This document shows, one piece after another, positions 29,956-38,675 of a stretch of 64,000 bases of DNA. The notes beneath the pieces were generated by a model. It made no database searches and was not told where the DNA came from. It was given only the letters and a program-made list of their open reading frames with translations. The DNA comes from Pseudoflavonifractor_A sp022772585. GTDB lineage: Bacteria; Bacillota; Clostridia; Oscillospirales; Oscillospiraceae. The stretch covers positions 1 to 64,000 of the forward strand of contig NZ_JBQHUB010000012.1 of NCBI RefSeq assembly GCF_052065415.1. The letters are read 5' to 3'. How positions within the stretch are numbered: the first letter of the stretch is position 1; each line of letters starts with the position of its first letter. The translations under genes and the position numbers were made by a program.

Positions 29956-31602
29956 TTATTTCTGTTCCGCTGCCTCTCCCAGCTCCAGTCCGCACACCCG
30001 CTCCCGGGTGGGGAGGATGGCGGCGGGGCTCATGGAGAGCTCGTCGATCCCCATCCGGAGGAAGGTCCCGGTCAGGGCCGGGTCGGCGCCCAGTTCTCCG
30101 CAGATGCCGATCCAGATGCCCGCCCGGTGTGCATTCTCCGCCGCCATGGCAATGAGCTTGAGCACTGCCTCATGGGCGGGGTCGTCAAACTGCGCCACAC
30201 TGCTGTTCTGCCGGTCCAGGGCCAGGGTATACTGGGTCAGGTCGTTGGTCCCCACACTGAAGAAGTCCACCTCCCGGGCCAGGTCCCCGCTGAGGAGGGC
30301 GGCGGCGGGAGTCTCGATCATGATGCCCAGCTCCACGTCCCCGTCAAAGGGGACGCCTTCTTCCTTCAGTTCCTGCCGGACCTCTTCGGCGATGGTTTTG
30401 ATCTGCCGCACCTCGGACACATGGGTGATCATGGGGAACATGATGGCCAGCCTGCCGTATGCCGACGCCCGGTATAAAGCCCGCAGCTGGGTGCGGAACA
30501 CCTCCGGCCGGGTGAGGCAGATACGGATGGCCCGCATACCCATGGCGGGATTCTCCTCCCGGGGGAGCCGGAAGTAGTCCGCCTGTTTGTCTGCGCCGAT
30601 ATCCAGGGTACGGATGACCACCCGTTTCCCCTCCATCCGCTCCAGCACATCCCGGTAGGCCGCAAATTGCGTCTCTTCATCGGGGTAATCCCGGCTCTGA
30701 AGATAGAGGAACTCACTGCGGAAAAGTCCGATGCCCTCGGCGTCTCCCTCCAGGGCAAGGGCCACATCCTGGGGCCCGCCCACGTTGGCGCACAGTTCCA
30801 CCCGCCGGCCGTCCCGGGTGACGCTGGCCTTGCCCCGGTAGCGCCCGGTCCGCGCCCGACCGGCATCCTCGTCCGCCTTCAGGGCGGCAAATTCCATTCG
30901 GACGGCCTCGTCCGGGTCCAACGCCACCAGTCCGCGCTCGCCGTCCACTGCCGCCTCACGGCCGTCCAGCTCCGGGCCCAGTGCTTCTCCCAGCCCCACC
31001 ACCGCCGGTATGCCCATGGTGCGGGCAAAGATGGCAGTGTGGGAGTTGGCCGATCCGCCTGATGTAAGGAAGGCCAGCACCTTGCTCCGGTCCAGCCGCG
31101 CCGTCTCACTGGGGGCCAGGTCATCGGCCGCCACCACCACAGGCTCGCTGCCGAAGAGAGCCTCCTCGTCGGTATGGGTCAGGATGCGGACCAGCCGGCG
31201 GCCCACGTCCAGTACATCGGCGGAGCGGGCCTGCATGTACTCGTCATCCATGGCGGCAAATGCGGCGGCCGCCTCCTTGGCGGCGGCGTCCACGGCATAC
31301 TCGGCGCAGAGACATTCTCCCTCGATGCGTGCCCGGACGGCGTCAGTAAAATCCGGATCCTCCAGCATCATCTCATGGATCTGAAAGAGAAGGGCATTCT
31401 CCTCCCCCAGGGTGGACAGCGTCTCCGCATAGAGCTGCTCCAGCTCCTCCGCAGCCTGGCCGCAGACTTTCTCAAACCGCTCCAGCTCCGCCGGAACATC
31501 CGAGATGGCGGAGGGCTCGATCTCCTGGCCGGACCGGCGGTAAAAGGCCACTTTTCCCAAAGCAGTGCCCCGGCTCACTCCCTGACCGTTGAGTGTTGTC
31601 AT
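29956..31602 (-). CDS. ptsI: PTS enzyme I (phosphoenolpyruvate-protein phosphotransferase)
   Basis: Enzyme I takes phosphate from PEP and passes it to HPr, starting every PTS relay. The product has 548 residues. The phosphohistidine is His188 in SGGSANSHTAIFARTMGIPAVVG; most homologues have GGRTSHTAI, so the loop is slightly altered. PEP-binding barrel motifs are present: GIGLFRSEFLY, RTLDIGADK, MFPMITHVSEV, FFSVGTNDLTQY and GICGELGADP (active Cys). The ATG at 31602 follows GGAG by 9 bases; an upstream TTG at 31617 is less likely. It is separated from the mannose-type permease genes by a terminator and has its own leader. Confidence 0.95.
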   Translation of the reverse strand: MTTLNGQGVSRGTALGKVAFYRRSGQEIEPSAISDVPAELERFEKVCGQAAEELEQLYAETLSTLGEENALLFQIHEMMLEDPDFTDAVRARIEGECLCAEYAVDAAAKEAAAAFAAMDDEYMQARSADVLDVGRRLVRILTHTDEEALFGSEPVVVAADDLAPSETARLDRSKVLAFLTSGGSANSHTAIFARTMGIPAVVGLGEALGPELDGREAAVDGERGLVALDPDEAVRMEFAALKADEDAGRARTGRYRGKASVTRDGRRVELCANVGGPQDVALALEGDAEGIGLFRSEFLYLQSRDYPDEETQFAAYRDVLERMEGKRVVIRTLDIGADKQADYFRLPREENPAMGMRAIRICLTRPEVFRTQLRALYRASAYGRLAIMFPMITHVSEVRQIKTIAEEVRQELKEEGVPFDGDVELGIMIETPAAALLSGDLAREVDFFSVGTNDLTQYTLALDRQNSSVAQFDDPAHEAVLKLIAMAAENAHRAGIWIGICGELGADPALTGTFLRMGIDELSMSPAAILPTRERVCGLELGEAAEQK

Positions 31603-31639
31603 ACTATCACGCTCCAAATTCGCGGTGGTAATACTCTTC

Positions 31640-31795
31640 TTTCATAAAACCATTTTTAAATGTTTTTATGACGGTGTCAAGCACCGTGCTGCCAAAGGCG
31701 GCACAAAAAAGTATTGACGATGTTTTCAGCGACTTTGCCGCCGGACCGCATCTTGCGGCCCGATAAAACGGTCCAGCTGTTTTATCGAAAACCAG
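31640..31795 (-). other. Hairpin-rich leader and promoter region of ptsI
   Basis: On minus, TTGACA (rc of TGTCAA at 31676-31681) sits 17 bp from AAAAAT and is a possible promoter. Around it lie inverted repeats: TCATAAAA/TTTTATGA (31643-31672), GTGCTGCC/GGCGGCAC (about 31687-31706), GGCCGCAAG...CGGTCC, and CGATAAAAC with GTTTTATCG (31761-31788). They are arranged head to tail like the other hairpin clusters in this window. No gene is seen. Confidence 0.45.
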
Positions 31796-31796
31796 T

Positions 31797-31831
31797 ATAA
31801 AAAGGACCGGGCGGCGCGGAACGCCGCCCGG
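31797..31831 (-). terminator. Terminator of the mannose-family PTS operon
   Basis: A perfect 10-bp stem CCGGGCGGCG (31807-31816) pairs with 31822-31831 and is followed on minus by TCCTTTTTAT. Confidence 0.9.
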
Positions 31832-31850
31832 CACGGATCCGTTCGGGTGC

Positions 31851-32690
31851 TTAGAAAATACCGATCAGGCCGCCAACAAAGCCGATCACGACAATGCCGA
31901 GCATGATCTGCAGCGAGGAGAACTTTTTCTTGCTCAGCAGGGCAAAGACGCCCAGCGTAACCGCCAGGGGCAGCAGATTGGGCATGATCGCGTCAAAGAT
32001 GGAGGACTGAAGATCAAACGCGGAGTCGCCGATGTTAAAGTTGATCTTCAGGCTGAAGGACACGTAGGAGGAGATGAGGCCGCCCATGACAGTGCAGCCC
32101 AGGATACCGGCCGCGCTGATCAGGCGCTTCATTTTGCCGCCGGCCAGCACAGCGGTGACCGCGTTGCTGCCCAACTGATAGCCCTTCATCCAGAAATAGC
32201 GGGCGATCAGGATCAGGACCAGCGGAAGGCCGAACAGCACGAGCAGGGAGCCGAAGACGTTGCCCGCGGCAGCCAGGCTGATGCCCAAAGCCACGATCAG
32301 GGGGATGATCACGCCCTGGTCCAGCGCGTCGCCGATGCCCGCCATGGGGCCCATCAGGCCGGTCTTGACCGAGTTGATGGCGTCATCGCTGATCTCAGCA
32401 CCGTTGGCCTTCTCCTCCTCCATGGCCAGGACCGCGCCATGGATCAGAGTGCCGAAGTTGGGGTTGGTATTGAAGAAGACCAGATGGCGCTGAAGAGCCG
32501 CGATCTTGTCTTCCTTCTTGGGATAGAGCTTTGCCAGAGCGGGAGCCATGCAGTGGGCGAAGGCGCCGCCCTGCATACGCTCGTAGTTGTAGTTGGCATG
32601 GGAGAAGAACTGCCACAGCCAGTAGGAATGGGAGACGTCCTTCTTGGTGAGCTTGATCTTTTTCTCCGTGTTCACAGTGTTATCCGTCAT
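31851..32690 (-). CDS. PTS mannose/fructose/sorbose-family IID component
   Basis: Membrane subunit D of a mannose-family PTS permease, 279 residues. Family features: KKIKLTKKDVSHSYWLWQFFSHANYNYERMQGGAFAHCMAPAL at the N-terminus, GLMGPMAGIGDALDQGVIIPLIVALGISLA in the middle, and hydrophobic C-terminal helices. The ATG at 32690 is chosen because AAGGAGGAGG sits 9 bases upstream; longer frames to 32738 lie inside IIC. It overlaps the IIC stop by 11 bases, so translation is coupled. Confidence 0.93.
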   Translation of the reverse strand: MTDNTVNTEKKIKLTKKDVSHSYWLWQFFSHANYNYERMQGGAFAHCMAPALAKLYPKKEDKIAALQRHLVFFNTNPNFGTLIHGAVLAMEEEKANGAEISDDAINSVKTGLMGPMAGIGDALDQGVIIPLIVALGISLAAAGNVFGSLLVLFGLPLVLILIARYFWMKGYQLGSNAVTAVLAGGKMKRLISAAGILGCTVMGGLISSYVSFSLKINFNIGDSAFDLQSSIFDAIMPNLLPLAVTLGVFALLSKKKFSSLQIMLGIVVIGFVGGLIGIF

Positions 32691-33441
32691 AGCCGACATC
32701 CTCCTCCTTGTTGTTGTAAATGAGGTACACAGCGGCAAAAGCCAGGCCGAACAGGGCCACGCCGACGATGCTCAGGTTGAAATAGGCCACCAGCAGGAAG
32801 CCGATCAGCAGGAAGGGCAGCGTGTCCATCTTGAGGATGGCGCGCAGGTTGAGGCCAATGCCCAGGGCGGGCAGCAGACCGCCTACCACAGAGAAGGCGT
32901 TGATGACATTCGTGCCCTCAACGGCCGCCAGGAAGGTCTCCATCAGAGGCACGCCGGCCATCAGGATGACCAGAGCCACGATCACTTTGAATACCAGCAT
33001 CATGACCGCGCTGGGCAGCCAGTTCATGAGCATGACGCCCTTCTCGTCGCCCTTGGCGGCGAAGCTGTCAGCCCAGTGGACAAAGAAGGAGTCAATGGTC
33101 ATCTTGCCGACCCACCAGATGGTGCCGAACAGGCCCAGAGGCACGGCGATGGCCAGGGCCACCTCGGTGCTCACGTTGGTCGCCAGCGCCAAGGCGGTGC
33201 CGATGTAACCGGCGATGGCCATGTCGGAGGGCATGGAGCCGCCCACATTCAGATGGCCCAGGTAGATGAGGTTAATAGTCGCGCCGATGACCGCGCCCTC
33301 AACGGGCCGTCCCATGACCAGGCCGGTCAGGAAGCCGGCCACCACGGGACGCTGCAGTACGTAGTAGCCCTCGCCGAAGAACCACGGCGCGTCGGACAGG
33401 TAGTACAGGATACCGACGAGTAGTGCTTGGATCCAACTCAT
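32680..33441 (-). CDS. PTS mannose/fructose/sorbose-family IIC component
   Basis: Membrane subunit C, 253 residues and about seven helices. It has the family motifs RPVVAGFLTGLVMGRPVEGAVIGATINLIYLGHLNVGGSMPSDMAIAGYIGTALA and GVPLMETFLAAVEGTNVINAFSVVGGLLPALGIGLNLRAI in recognisable order. It forms the sugar channel with IID. The gene is separated from the IIB gene by a 161-base gap with a GC-rich inverted repeat (about 33572-33590), which may set the ratio of soluble to membrane subunits. Confidence 0.93.
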   Translation of the reverse strand: MSWIQALLVGILYYLSDAPWFFGEGYYVLQRPVVAGFLTGLVMGRPVEGAVIGATINLIYLGHLNVGGSMPSDMAIAGYIGTALALATNVSTEVALAIAVPLGLFGTIWWVGKMTIDSFFVHWADSFAAKGDEKGVMLMNWLPSAVMMLVFKVIVALVILMAGVPLMETFLAAVEGTNVINAFSVVGGLLPALGIGLNLRAILKMDTLPFLLIGFLLVAYFNLSIVGVALFGLAFAAVYLIYNNKEEDVGYDG

Positions 33442-33602
33442 AATGATTTACCTCCTCTTATTTGTCTCATCGACCATTGGAATGTATATAAAAGCGTCGG
33501 GCGCCTGCCCTTCGCCAGCTCCCGGCAGGAGCGGGGATACATGCCCGGGATGAGGAGTGCGCTCTGCGGCCGGCTCTCTCCTGCCGGCCTTGGGCCGTCT
33601 TC

Positions 33603-34076
33603 TTACAGCTTCACCTTGTCGATCTCGATGCACTTGCCGTCGGGCACGATCTGGCAGAATACCCGGATACCCCTGGCGGCAATGGCCTTGAGCTGCTCCA
33701 GCTCCTCCGGGGAGACCTGGATATTGCGCAGGATCATCTTACGGCCGGCCACATAGCCCATGCCGCCCAGGTTCAGCTCCTTCATCTCCACGCCGCTGTT
33801 GAGCAGCTTCTCCATGACGTCAGGCGTCTTGGCAAGTACGATGGTACGCATCTCGGGGGGATCATTTTTGATGGCATCCACAGCCTGCTCCACCGTGAGG
33901 ATGGAGACATCGCAGCCCTTGGGGACCGCCATCTTCATGACCTGGCACATAAAGGCGTCCTTAGCCACCTTATCGTCCACAACGAAGATGCGGTTGGCCT
34001 TGTACACCTTGGACCAGCCGGTCATCACCTGGCCGTGGATCAGTCGGTCGTCGATGCGGTAGAATACTACACTCAT
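33603..34076 (-). CDS. PTS mannose/fructose/sorbose-family IIB component
   Basis: The 157-residue phosphocarrier that passes phosphate from IIA to the incoming sugar. The phosphohistidine is His14 in YRIDDRLIHGQVMTGW, the family's defining motif. LNLGGMGYVAGRKMI and EELEQLKAIAARGIRVFCQIVPD complete the match. The start overlaps the IIA stop by 4 bases (ATGA), which implies equal synthesis of IIA and IIB. Confidence 0.95.
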   Translation of the reverse strand: MSVVFYRIDDRLIHGQVMTGWSKVYKANRIFVVDDKVAKDAFMCQVMKMAVPKGCDVSILTVEQAVDAIKNDPPEMRTIVLAKTPDVMEKLLNSGVEMKELNLGGMGYVAGRKMILRNIQVSPEELEQLKAIAARGIRVFCQIVPDGKCIEIDKVKL

Positions 34077-34486
34077 TCCGATGCGCTCCTTTCTTTGATC
34101 ACGTCGTCCGCACTGATGAAGCCCTCCCGGCCTGCCTCGATCCCCGCGGAGATGAGCTCCTGCACGTTCATCTCCTCCCGGAGGGTAAGGATCTCCAGCA
34201 GCGCCGGAAGATTATAACCGGACAGGGCGTGCACGCCCCGCTTCATCACCATCAGCATCGCGGTATTGGAGGGGGTCCCGCTGGACAGGTCGGCCAGGAT
34301 CAGGGTGTTGTCCGCTTCTCCGAACTCGTCGATGGCCTGCTCCAGCTTTTCGGCGAAGGTATCCACCGTATCGCCGGGGTACAGGCCGAACACAGCCAGC
34401 TTTTCCTGGGCGCCCAGGATCATTTCGGCGGCCTCCCGCATACCGGCGGCAAAGGCTCCATGGCTAATCAGAATCAGATTGATCAC
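34073..34486 (-). CDS. PTS mannose/fructose/sorbose-family IIA component
   Basis: 137 residues. The phosphohistidine His9 lies in LILISHGAFAAGM, and DLSSGTPSNTAMLM is the second conserved loop of the mannose IIA fold. It takes phosphate from HPr (encoded at 36436) and hands it to IIB. AAAGGAACGGAAAC precedes the ATG, so the ribosome site is modest. Confidence 0.94.
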   Translation of the reverse strand: MINLILISHGAFAAGMREAAEMILGAQEKLAVFGLYPGDTVDTFAEKLEQAIDEFGEADNTLILADLSSGTPSNTAMLMVMKRGVHALSGYNLPALLEILTLREEMNVQELISAGIEAGREGFISADDVIKERSASE

Positions 34487-34526
34487 AGTGTTTCCGTTCC
34501 TTTCCTCTGGGCGTTGCCCACGGCGT

Positions 34527-35579
34527 TCAGTCTCCGCTCAGATCGATGAGCACACGGTAGGTCTCGGGGCTGGCGGCCCGCTCGAAGGCCTTCTGGCACT
34601 CGCTCAGGTCATAGCGCTCCGTGATGAAGGGTGCCACCTCGATGAGGTGATAGCCCAGCAGCCGGGAAGCGGTCCAGAAGTTCTTGGCGGTGGGGCTGTA
34701 GGAGCCTGTGATGCGCTTCTCGCTGTAGTGGATCTTGTTGGGGTCGATCTGGATGGGTCCGCTGGGATGGAAGGAGCCATAGTAGACCATACGTCCCCGC
34801 TTGGCCAGGCACTCCAGATAATCCTGGGCCAGCGAGAGGACATTGACCGTGTAGAAGCACACATGGGCGCCCCGGCCGCCGGTCAGCGATTTGATGGTCT
34901 CAATGGGATCGCAGCTCATGGGGTCGATCACCACGTCGGCGCCCATCTCCCTGGCCTTGTTCCGGCGGGCCTCGTCGGGCTCCACCAGGATGGTGCGGGC
35001 GCCCCGCTTCTTGCACAGCACATTGTGGAGCTGGCCCATGATGCCGCCGCCCACGATGACCACGTCCTCGCCGAACTCCACCTCGGCCTGGTCCAGACTG
35101 CCCAGGCAGCAGGCCAGAGGCTCGGCAAAGGCGGCGGTGGCCAGATCGGCGTTCTCGTCGGGAAGGGCGTATACCCGGTTGGAGGCAATGGCCAGATACT
35201 GGGCAAAGCCGCCGGTGCCGGGGATGCCGTCGAAGGTGCGGCCCTTGGACTTGCCGGTACACTCGTTGTCGTGGCCCCGGTAGCACTGCTCGCACTGTCC
35301 GCAGCTGTCATATGTCTTGACCACTACCCGCTGACCCACTTTCAGGTCGGTGATGGTGTCCGCCCCGATGGCGGCCACGGTGCCCGAGACCTCATGGCCG
35401 GGGACAAAGGGCAGCGCCACGTCTCCGCCGGCAAAGATCCGCTGCTCCCAGGTGCAGATGAGACACTTCTCAATACGCACCAGCACCTCGCCCGCGGCAG
35501 GCGTGGGGGTGGTGATCTCCCTCACCTCGGCCTTGCGGGGCTCGGTGATAATGATGGCTTTCATTTTTTCGGGAATCAT
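34527..35579 (-). CDS. Zinc-dependent medium-chain alcohol/polyol dehydrogenase
   Basis: 350 residues of the MDR superfamily, nearest to sorbitol/threonine-type dehydrogenases. It has PFVPGHEVSGTV (catalytic zinc region), the structural zinc site CGQCEQCYRGHDNEC, and the Rossmann loop VVIVGGGIMGQLHNVL with an acidic residue (LVEPDE), suggesting NAD over NADP. GAGGAGG 8 bases upstream supports the ATG at 35579. Between an aldolase and PTS genes, it probably oxidises a sugar phosphate or polyol phosphate made by the permease. The exact substrate cannot be read. Confidence 0.88.
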   Translation of the reverse strand: MIPEKMKAIIITEPRKAEVREITTPTPAAGEVLVRIEKCLICTWEQRIFAGGDVALPFVPGHEVSGTVAAIGADTITDLKVGQRVVVKTYDSCGQCEQCYRGHDNECTGKSKGRTFDGIPGTGGFAQYLAIASNRVYALPDENADLATAAFAEPLACCLGSLDQAEVEFGEDVVIVGGGIMGQLHNVLCKKRGARTILVEPDEARRNKAREMGADVVIDPMSCDPIETIKSLTGGRGAHVCFYTVNVLSLAQDYLECLAKRGRMVYYGSFHPSGPIQIDPNKIHYSEKRITGSYSPTAKNFWTASRLLGYHLIEVAPFITERYDLSECQKAFERAASPETYRVLIDLSGD

Positions 35580-35607
35580 GTGGAAAACCTCCTCTGAAAA
35601 CGGTTCC

Positions 35608-36381
35608 TTACAGGCCCTGGATGTCGGAAGCCTTCTTGCCGTTGTGGACCAGGTCCACCAGGGCGCGGGTCACGGCCTCGGGATCAGGGTGCTTCCAGAT
35701 ATTGCGGCCGATGGCCACGCCGCTGGCCCCCGCGGACATGGCCTGCTCGATGCAGACGAACAGGTCGGAGAGCTGGCTCGTCTTTTCGCCGCCCAGCACC
35801 ACCACGGGCTGATAAGAGGCGTCGATGACCTGACGGAACTCCTCAGGGGTACCTGCAAAGGTAGTCTTGATGATGCTGGCGCCGTACTCGCAGCCGGTGC
35901 GGGCTGCCAGGCGGACGTTCTCCACCGTCTTGGGCACGTCACTGCCAAAGCCGCCGGGCAGCATCTCGGCCATGACGGGCATGCCCCAGGCCCTGCCCTG
36001 GGCGGCCAGATCGGCCACGTTCTTCATGCAGTCCTGCTCTGTGGGCGTGCCGGGGAAACCGTTGCAGGCCACCGCGTCGGCGCCTACGCGGAGGGCGTCC
36101 TCCACCGAGAAGAGCATCCGGGGATAGCCGTTGGCGCTGCTGGGGATGGCGGAATAGCCGCCGTCGCACCGCAGGATCAGGCCCACATTCTTCAGGATGT
36201 CCTGATATTGATTGGCAATACCAAAGGTGGTCAGTACGGCGTCGGCGCCGCCGGCCACGATGGCCTCCAGGATCTCGCCGGTCTTATCCAGGGCAGGATT
36301 CACGTTCAGGCCCATGCCGTGATCCATGGCCGCGATCACGGTCTTCCCGTCCGCCCGAAAAATACGTCCCAGTCTTCTCAT
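35608..36381 (-). CDS. DhnA/LacD-like class I aldolase
   Basis: 257 residues, a TIM-barrel aldolase of the DeoC/LacD/FbaB type. The Schiff-base lysine is probably Lys172 in YGASIIKTTFAGTPEEF. TVIAAMDHGMGLNVNP near the start and GASGVAIGRNIWKHPDPE at the phosphate-binding end are family hallmarks. It would split a ketose (bis)phosphate into triose units, or act like the LsrF thiolase branch. It lies between the HPr and dehydrogenase genes in the same operon. Confidence 0.87.
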   Translation of the reverse strand: MRRLGRIFRADGKTVIAAMDHGMGLNVNPALDKTGEILEAIVAGGADAVLTTFGIANQYQDILKNVGLILRCDGGYSAIPSSANGYPRMLFSVEDALRVGADAVACNGFPGTPTEQDCMKNVADLAAQGRAWGMPVMAEMLPGGFGSDVPKTVENVRLAARTGCEYGASIIKTTFAGTPEEFRQVIDASYQPVVVLGGEKTSQLSDLFVCIEQAMSAGASGVAIGRNIWKHPDPEAVTRALVDLVHNGKKASDIQGL

Positions 36382-36435
36382 GATTTTTCCTCCTAAAAAA
36401 CAATATCCGCTTAGAGGGGGGCCTCCAAAATTTCG

Positions 36436-36693
36436 TTACAGATTTTCCTCGCAGATCTGCCGGATCTGCTGGGAGACCTCCTGCTCATCCTCGCCCTCCG
36501 CCGTGATGGTAATGGTGTCTCCTGTTTTGATCCCCATTCCCATAACGGCCAGGATGCGGTTGGCACTGGCCTTTTTCTCTCCCTTTGAAATCTCGATGAT
36601 GGAGTGACACTGCTTGGTCAGCTTGGCGAACATCCCGGCGGGGCGTGCGTGCATCCCCAGCTCGCTTTTCACCGTATAGGTAATTTCTTTCAC
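36436..36693 (-). CDS. HPr-family phosphocarrier protein lacking Ser46
   Basis: 85 residues if the start is the GTG at 36693, which lies 6 bases after AGGAGG and puts the phosphohistidine at position 15 (LGMHARPAG), as in all HPr proteins. The ATG at 36699 abuts the ribosome site. Position 46, the serine phosphorylated by HPr kinase in Firmicutes, is Arg here (SANRILAVMGMG). It can pass phosphate to IIA but should not take part in CcpA-type catabolite control. First gene of the permease operon, so it is probably a dedicated HPr. Confidence 0.93.
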   Translation of the reverse strand: MKEITYTVKSELGMHARPAGMFAKLTKQCHSIIEISKGEKKASANRILAVMGMGIKTGDTITITAEGEDEQEVSQQIRQICEENL

Positions 36694-36747
36694 ATCCATC
36701 CTCCTTTTCAATTTGTCCATTTTGTCAGGTTCCTCTTGACTTTACCC

Positions 36748-36776
36748 ATTATAGCTAGTGAAAAATGACATAACAA
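36748..36776 (-). promoter_or_regulatory. Promoter of the PTS operon
   Basis: Read on minus: TTGTTA (36771-36776), 17 bp, TATAAT (36748-36753). Confidence 0.78.
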
Positions 36777-36854
36777 TGTGGTTTCCTACCAATTTTAAAC
36801 GGCTCATTTTGTGAACTGCTCCCAAAATATGCACAAAAACCAGAATTCATTATA

Positions 36855-36882
36855 TTGCTTTTCAGCGAAAATAGACTATAAT
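36855..36882 (+). promoter_or_regulatory. Promoter of the pucR-like gene
   Basis: TTGCTT (36855-36860), 16 bp, TATAAT (36877-36882). It is divergent from the PTS operon promoter 80 bp away, a layout that lets one regulator act on both. Confidence 0.75.
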
Positions 36883-36917
36883 ATTTTCAGCCTATTTTGA
36901 CAGGAGGGACAGGAGAT

Positions 36918-38531
36918 ATGTCATACTCACCACCGGTCGCCGCCGCGTCCTTTACGCTGAAGGATCTGCTGGGCCTGGGCTCCATGTCGGGTGCCCGCCT
37001 TCTCTCCGGCAGCAGGCTTGATGTGCCCATCACCCGGGCCAATGTGGTGGAGATCGCCAATATGGCTGATTGGGCCAAAGCCGGCGAGTGTGTGATCAGC
37101 TCGGGCTATCTCTTCCGCGACCGGGAGGAGCTGCTGGAGGAGCAGCTTCCCCAGCTTCAGGCGGCAGGCGCGGCCGTCCTCTGCCTCAAGCCCCTCCGTT
37201 TTCGTCAGGGACTGCCCGACCGTTTCGTCCAGCGGGCCGTGGAATTGGACTTCCCGCTGGTGGAGCTGCCCATGACCGCCGTTTTTGCCAGCATCGTCCA
37301 GGAGAGCATGGAGGAGATCTTCCGCCGGGAGACCCAATCCTTCCAGCGCATGCAGAACAAAATGGAGCTTCTGCTGGACGCCTTTATGAGGTCCGAGGAC
37401 CCGGAGACCAGTCTGGCCGCCCTGGAAAAGGCCATCTCCAACCCCGTGCTGGTCTTTGATTCGGAAAACGAGCTGGTCTCCACCCAGCAGAGCCGGGAAC
37501 TGCTGGGCGGACTGCAGGAGGATGTGATCCGCCAGCTCTACAAGCGGGCCAACCTCCCCACCCTTTTCTTCCTGCGGGAGGGCAAGCCGGTGGAGATCCC
37601 CGTCCACTTTTTTGACATCGGCGGCCACAGCGGCATTCGCATCATCATTCCGGAGTATTACACCCCGCTGGACCAGGAAGACCAGCGGGTCATCGGCCGG
37701 GTCAGCCACATTCTGGCCGCTGAGATGAAAAATGCCATCGCGGTCAAGAAGGTCCGCCGGAAGTACAAGCGCCAATTTGTGGAAAACTGGCTCTTCGGCC
37801 GTCTGGGGGACGCCATCAACATCTGCCTCTCTGCCCAGACCGACGGTTACACCGTCAGCGTGGACCGCCGCTACCGGGCCGCCATCGTCAACCTGAACAC
37901 CCCGCACAACTCCGACGCCTTTGCAGAGGAGGATGTGAGCATCATCCGCCACATCATCCGCAATCTCAACTCCAACATCATGTTCACAGTGCTGGAGGGC
38001 AAGCTGATCCTGGTCATCGAGGACGGCCCCACCGGCGATTTTTCCCTGCACGAGCTCTCTCTCCTTATGGAAAAGCTCAACTACATCATGGACAAGGGCG
38101 ACATGAGCTTCTGCATCAGCGACTCCTACCCGGTGCAGGACCTTCCTCTGGCCTACCAGCAGGCCAGAAAGATCAGCGCCATCAGCCGGAAATGCGGCAT
38201 CCGCCGCCAGGCCATTACCTACGAGACCCTGGGGGTCCTCTACCTGCTGGCCCTCCTGCCGGAGGATGACGCCATACAGCAGTACAAGGACCGTTTTCTC
38301 CGGCCGCTGAAAGAGTATGACAGCGCCCACCGCACCGCTCTGCTGGACACGCTGCGGATCTATCTGGAGCAGGGCTGCAACACCCAGAAGACCGCCCAGC
38401 TTCTCCACAGCCACTATAACACGGTGGTCTACCGCATCGCCCAGATCGAACGGCTGCTGGACCTCTCCATATCCGACGTGGAGACCCAGCTCCAGCTTCG
38501 CATTGCCTTCAAGCTGGATCTGATCCGCTGA
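36918..38531 (+). CDS. PucR-family transcriptional regulator
   Basis: 537 residues. The N-terminal PucR domain (about 10-125) includes FTLKDLLGLGSMSGARLLSG and SSGYLFRDREELLEEQLPQL. A linker coiled coil, a GGDEF-like sensor region (about 290-420) and the C-terminal PucR helix-turn-helix (about 465-535, with QGCNTQKTAQLLHSHYNTVVYRI) follow. AGGAGG at 36902-36907 supports the ATG at 36918. It is divergent from the PTS-dehydrogenase-aldolase operon and probably controls it. Mannose-family PTS operons are more often run by LevR-type SigmaL activators, so a PucR regulator here is notable. Confidence 0.88.
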   Translation: MSYSPPVAAASFTLKDLLGLGSMSGARLLSGSRLDVPITRANVVEIANMADWAKAGECVISSGYLFRDREELLEEQLPQLQAAGAAVLCLKPLRFRQGLPDRFVQRAVELDFPLVELPMTAVFASIVQESMEEIFRRETQSFQRMQNKMELLLDAFMRSEDPETSLAALEKAISNPVLVFDSENELVSTQQSRELLGGLQEDVIRQLYKRANLPTLFFLREGKPVEIPVHFFDIGGHSGIRIIIPEYYTPLDQEDQRVIGRVSHILAAEMKNAIAVKKVRRKYKRQFVENWLFGRLGDAINICLSAQTDGYTVSVDRRYRAAIVNLNTPHNSDAFAEEDVSIIRHIIRNLNSNIMFTVLEGKLILVIEDGPTGDFSLHELSLLMEKLNYIMDKGDMSFCISDSYPVQDLPLAYQQARKISAISRKCGIRRQAITYETLGVLYLLALLPEDDAIQQYKDRFLRPLKEYDSAHRTALLDTLRIYLEQGCNTQKTAQLLHSHYNTVVYRIAQIERLLDLSISDVETQLQLRIAFKLDLIR

Positions 38532-38589
38532 GGGCATTGTTCCACGTTCCCATATTCCTGCCCGGACGGCCCGTTCGGAGTGGAAAAAA

Positions 38590-38636
38590 GCCGGGCCGCC
38601 CGGGGATCTCCCCAGGCAGCCCGGCAATTTTTTGAT
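38590..38636 (+). terminator. Terminator of the pucR-like gene
   Basis: GCCGGGC...GCCCGGC with an inner GGGGA...TCCCC stem, then AATTTTTTG. Confidence 0.85.
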
Positions 38637-38675
38637 CTTGATCCAGGGGCGGAATCGTCCCCGGAGCACATGTCC

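Noticed and set aside
31607..31834. 75-codon ORF upstream of ptsI
   Set aside because: It overlaps the PTS terminator, several hairpins and the ptsI start. No similarity and no ribosome site.
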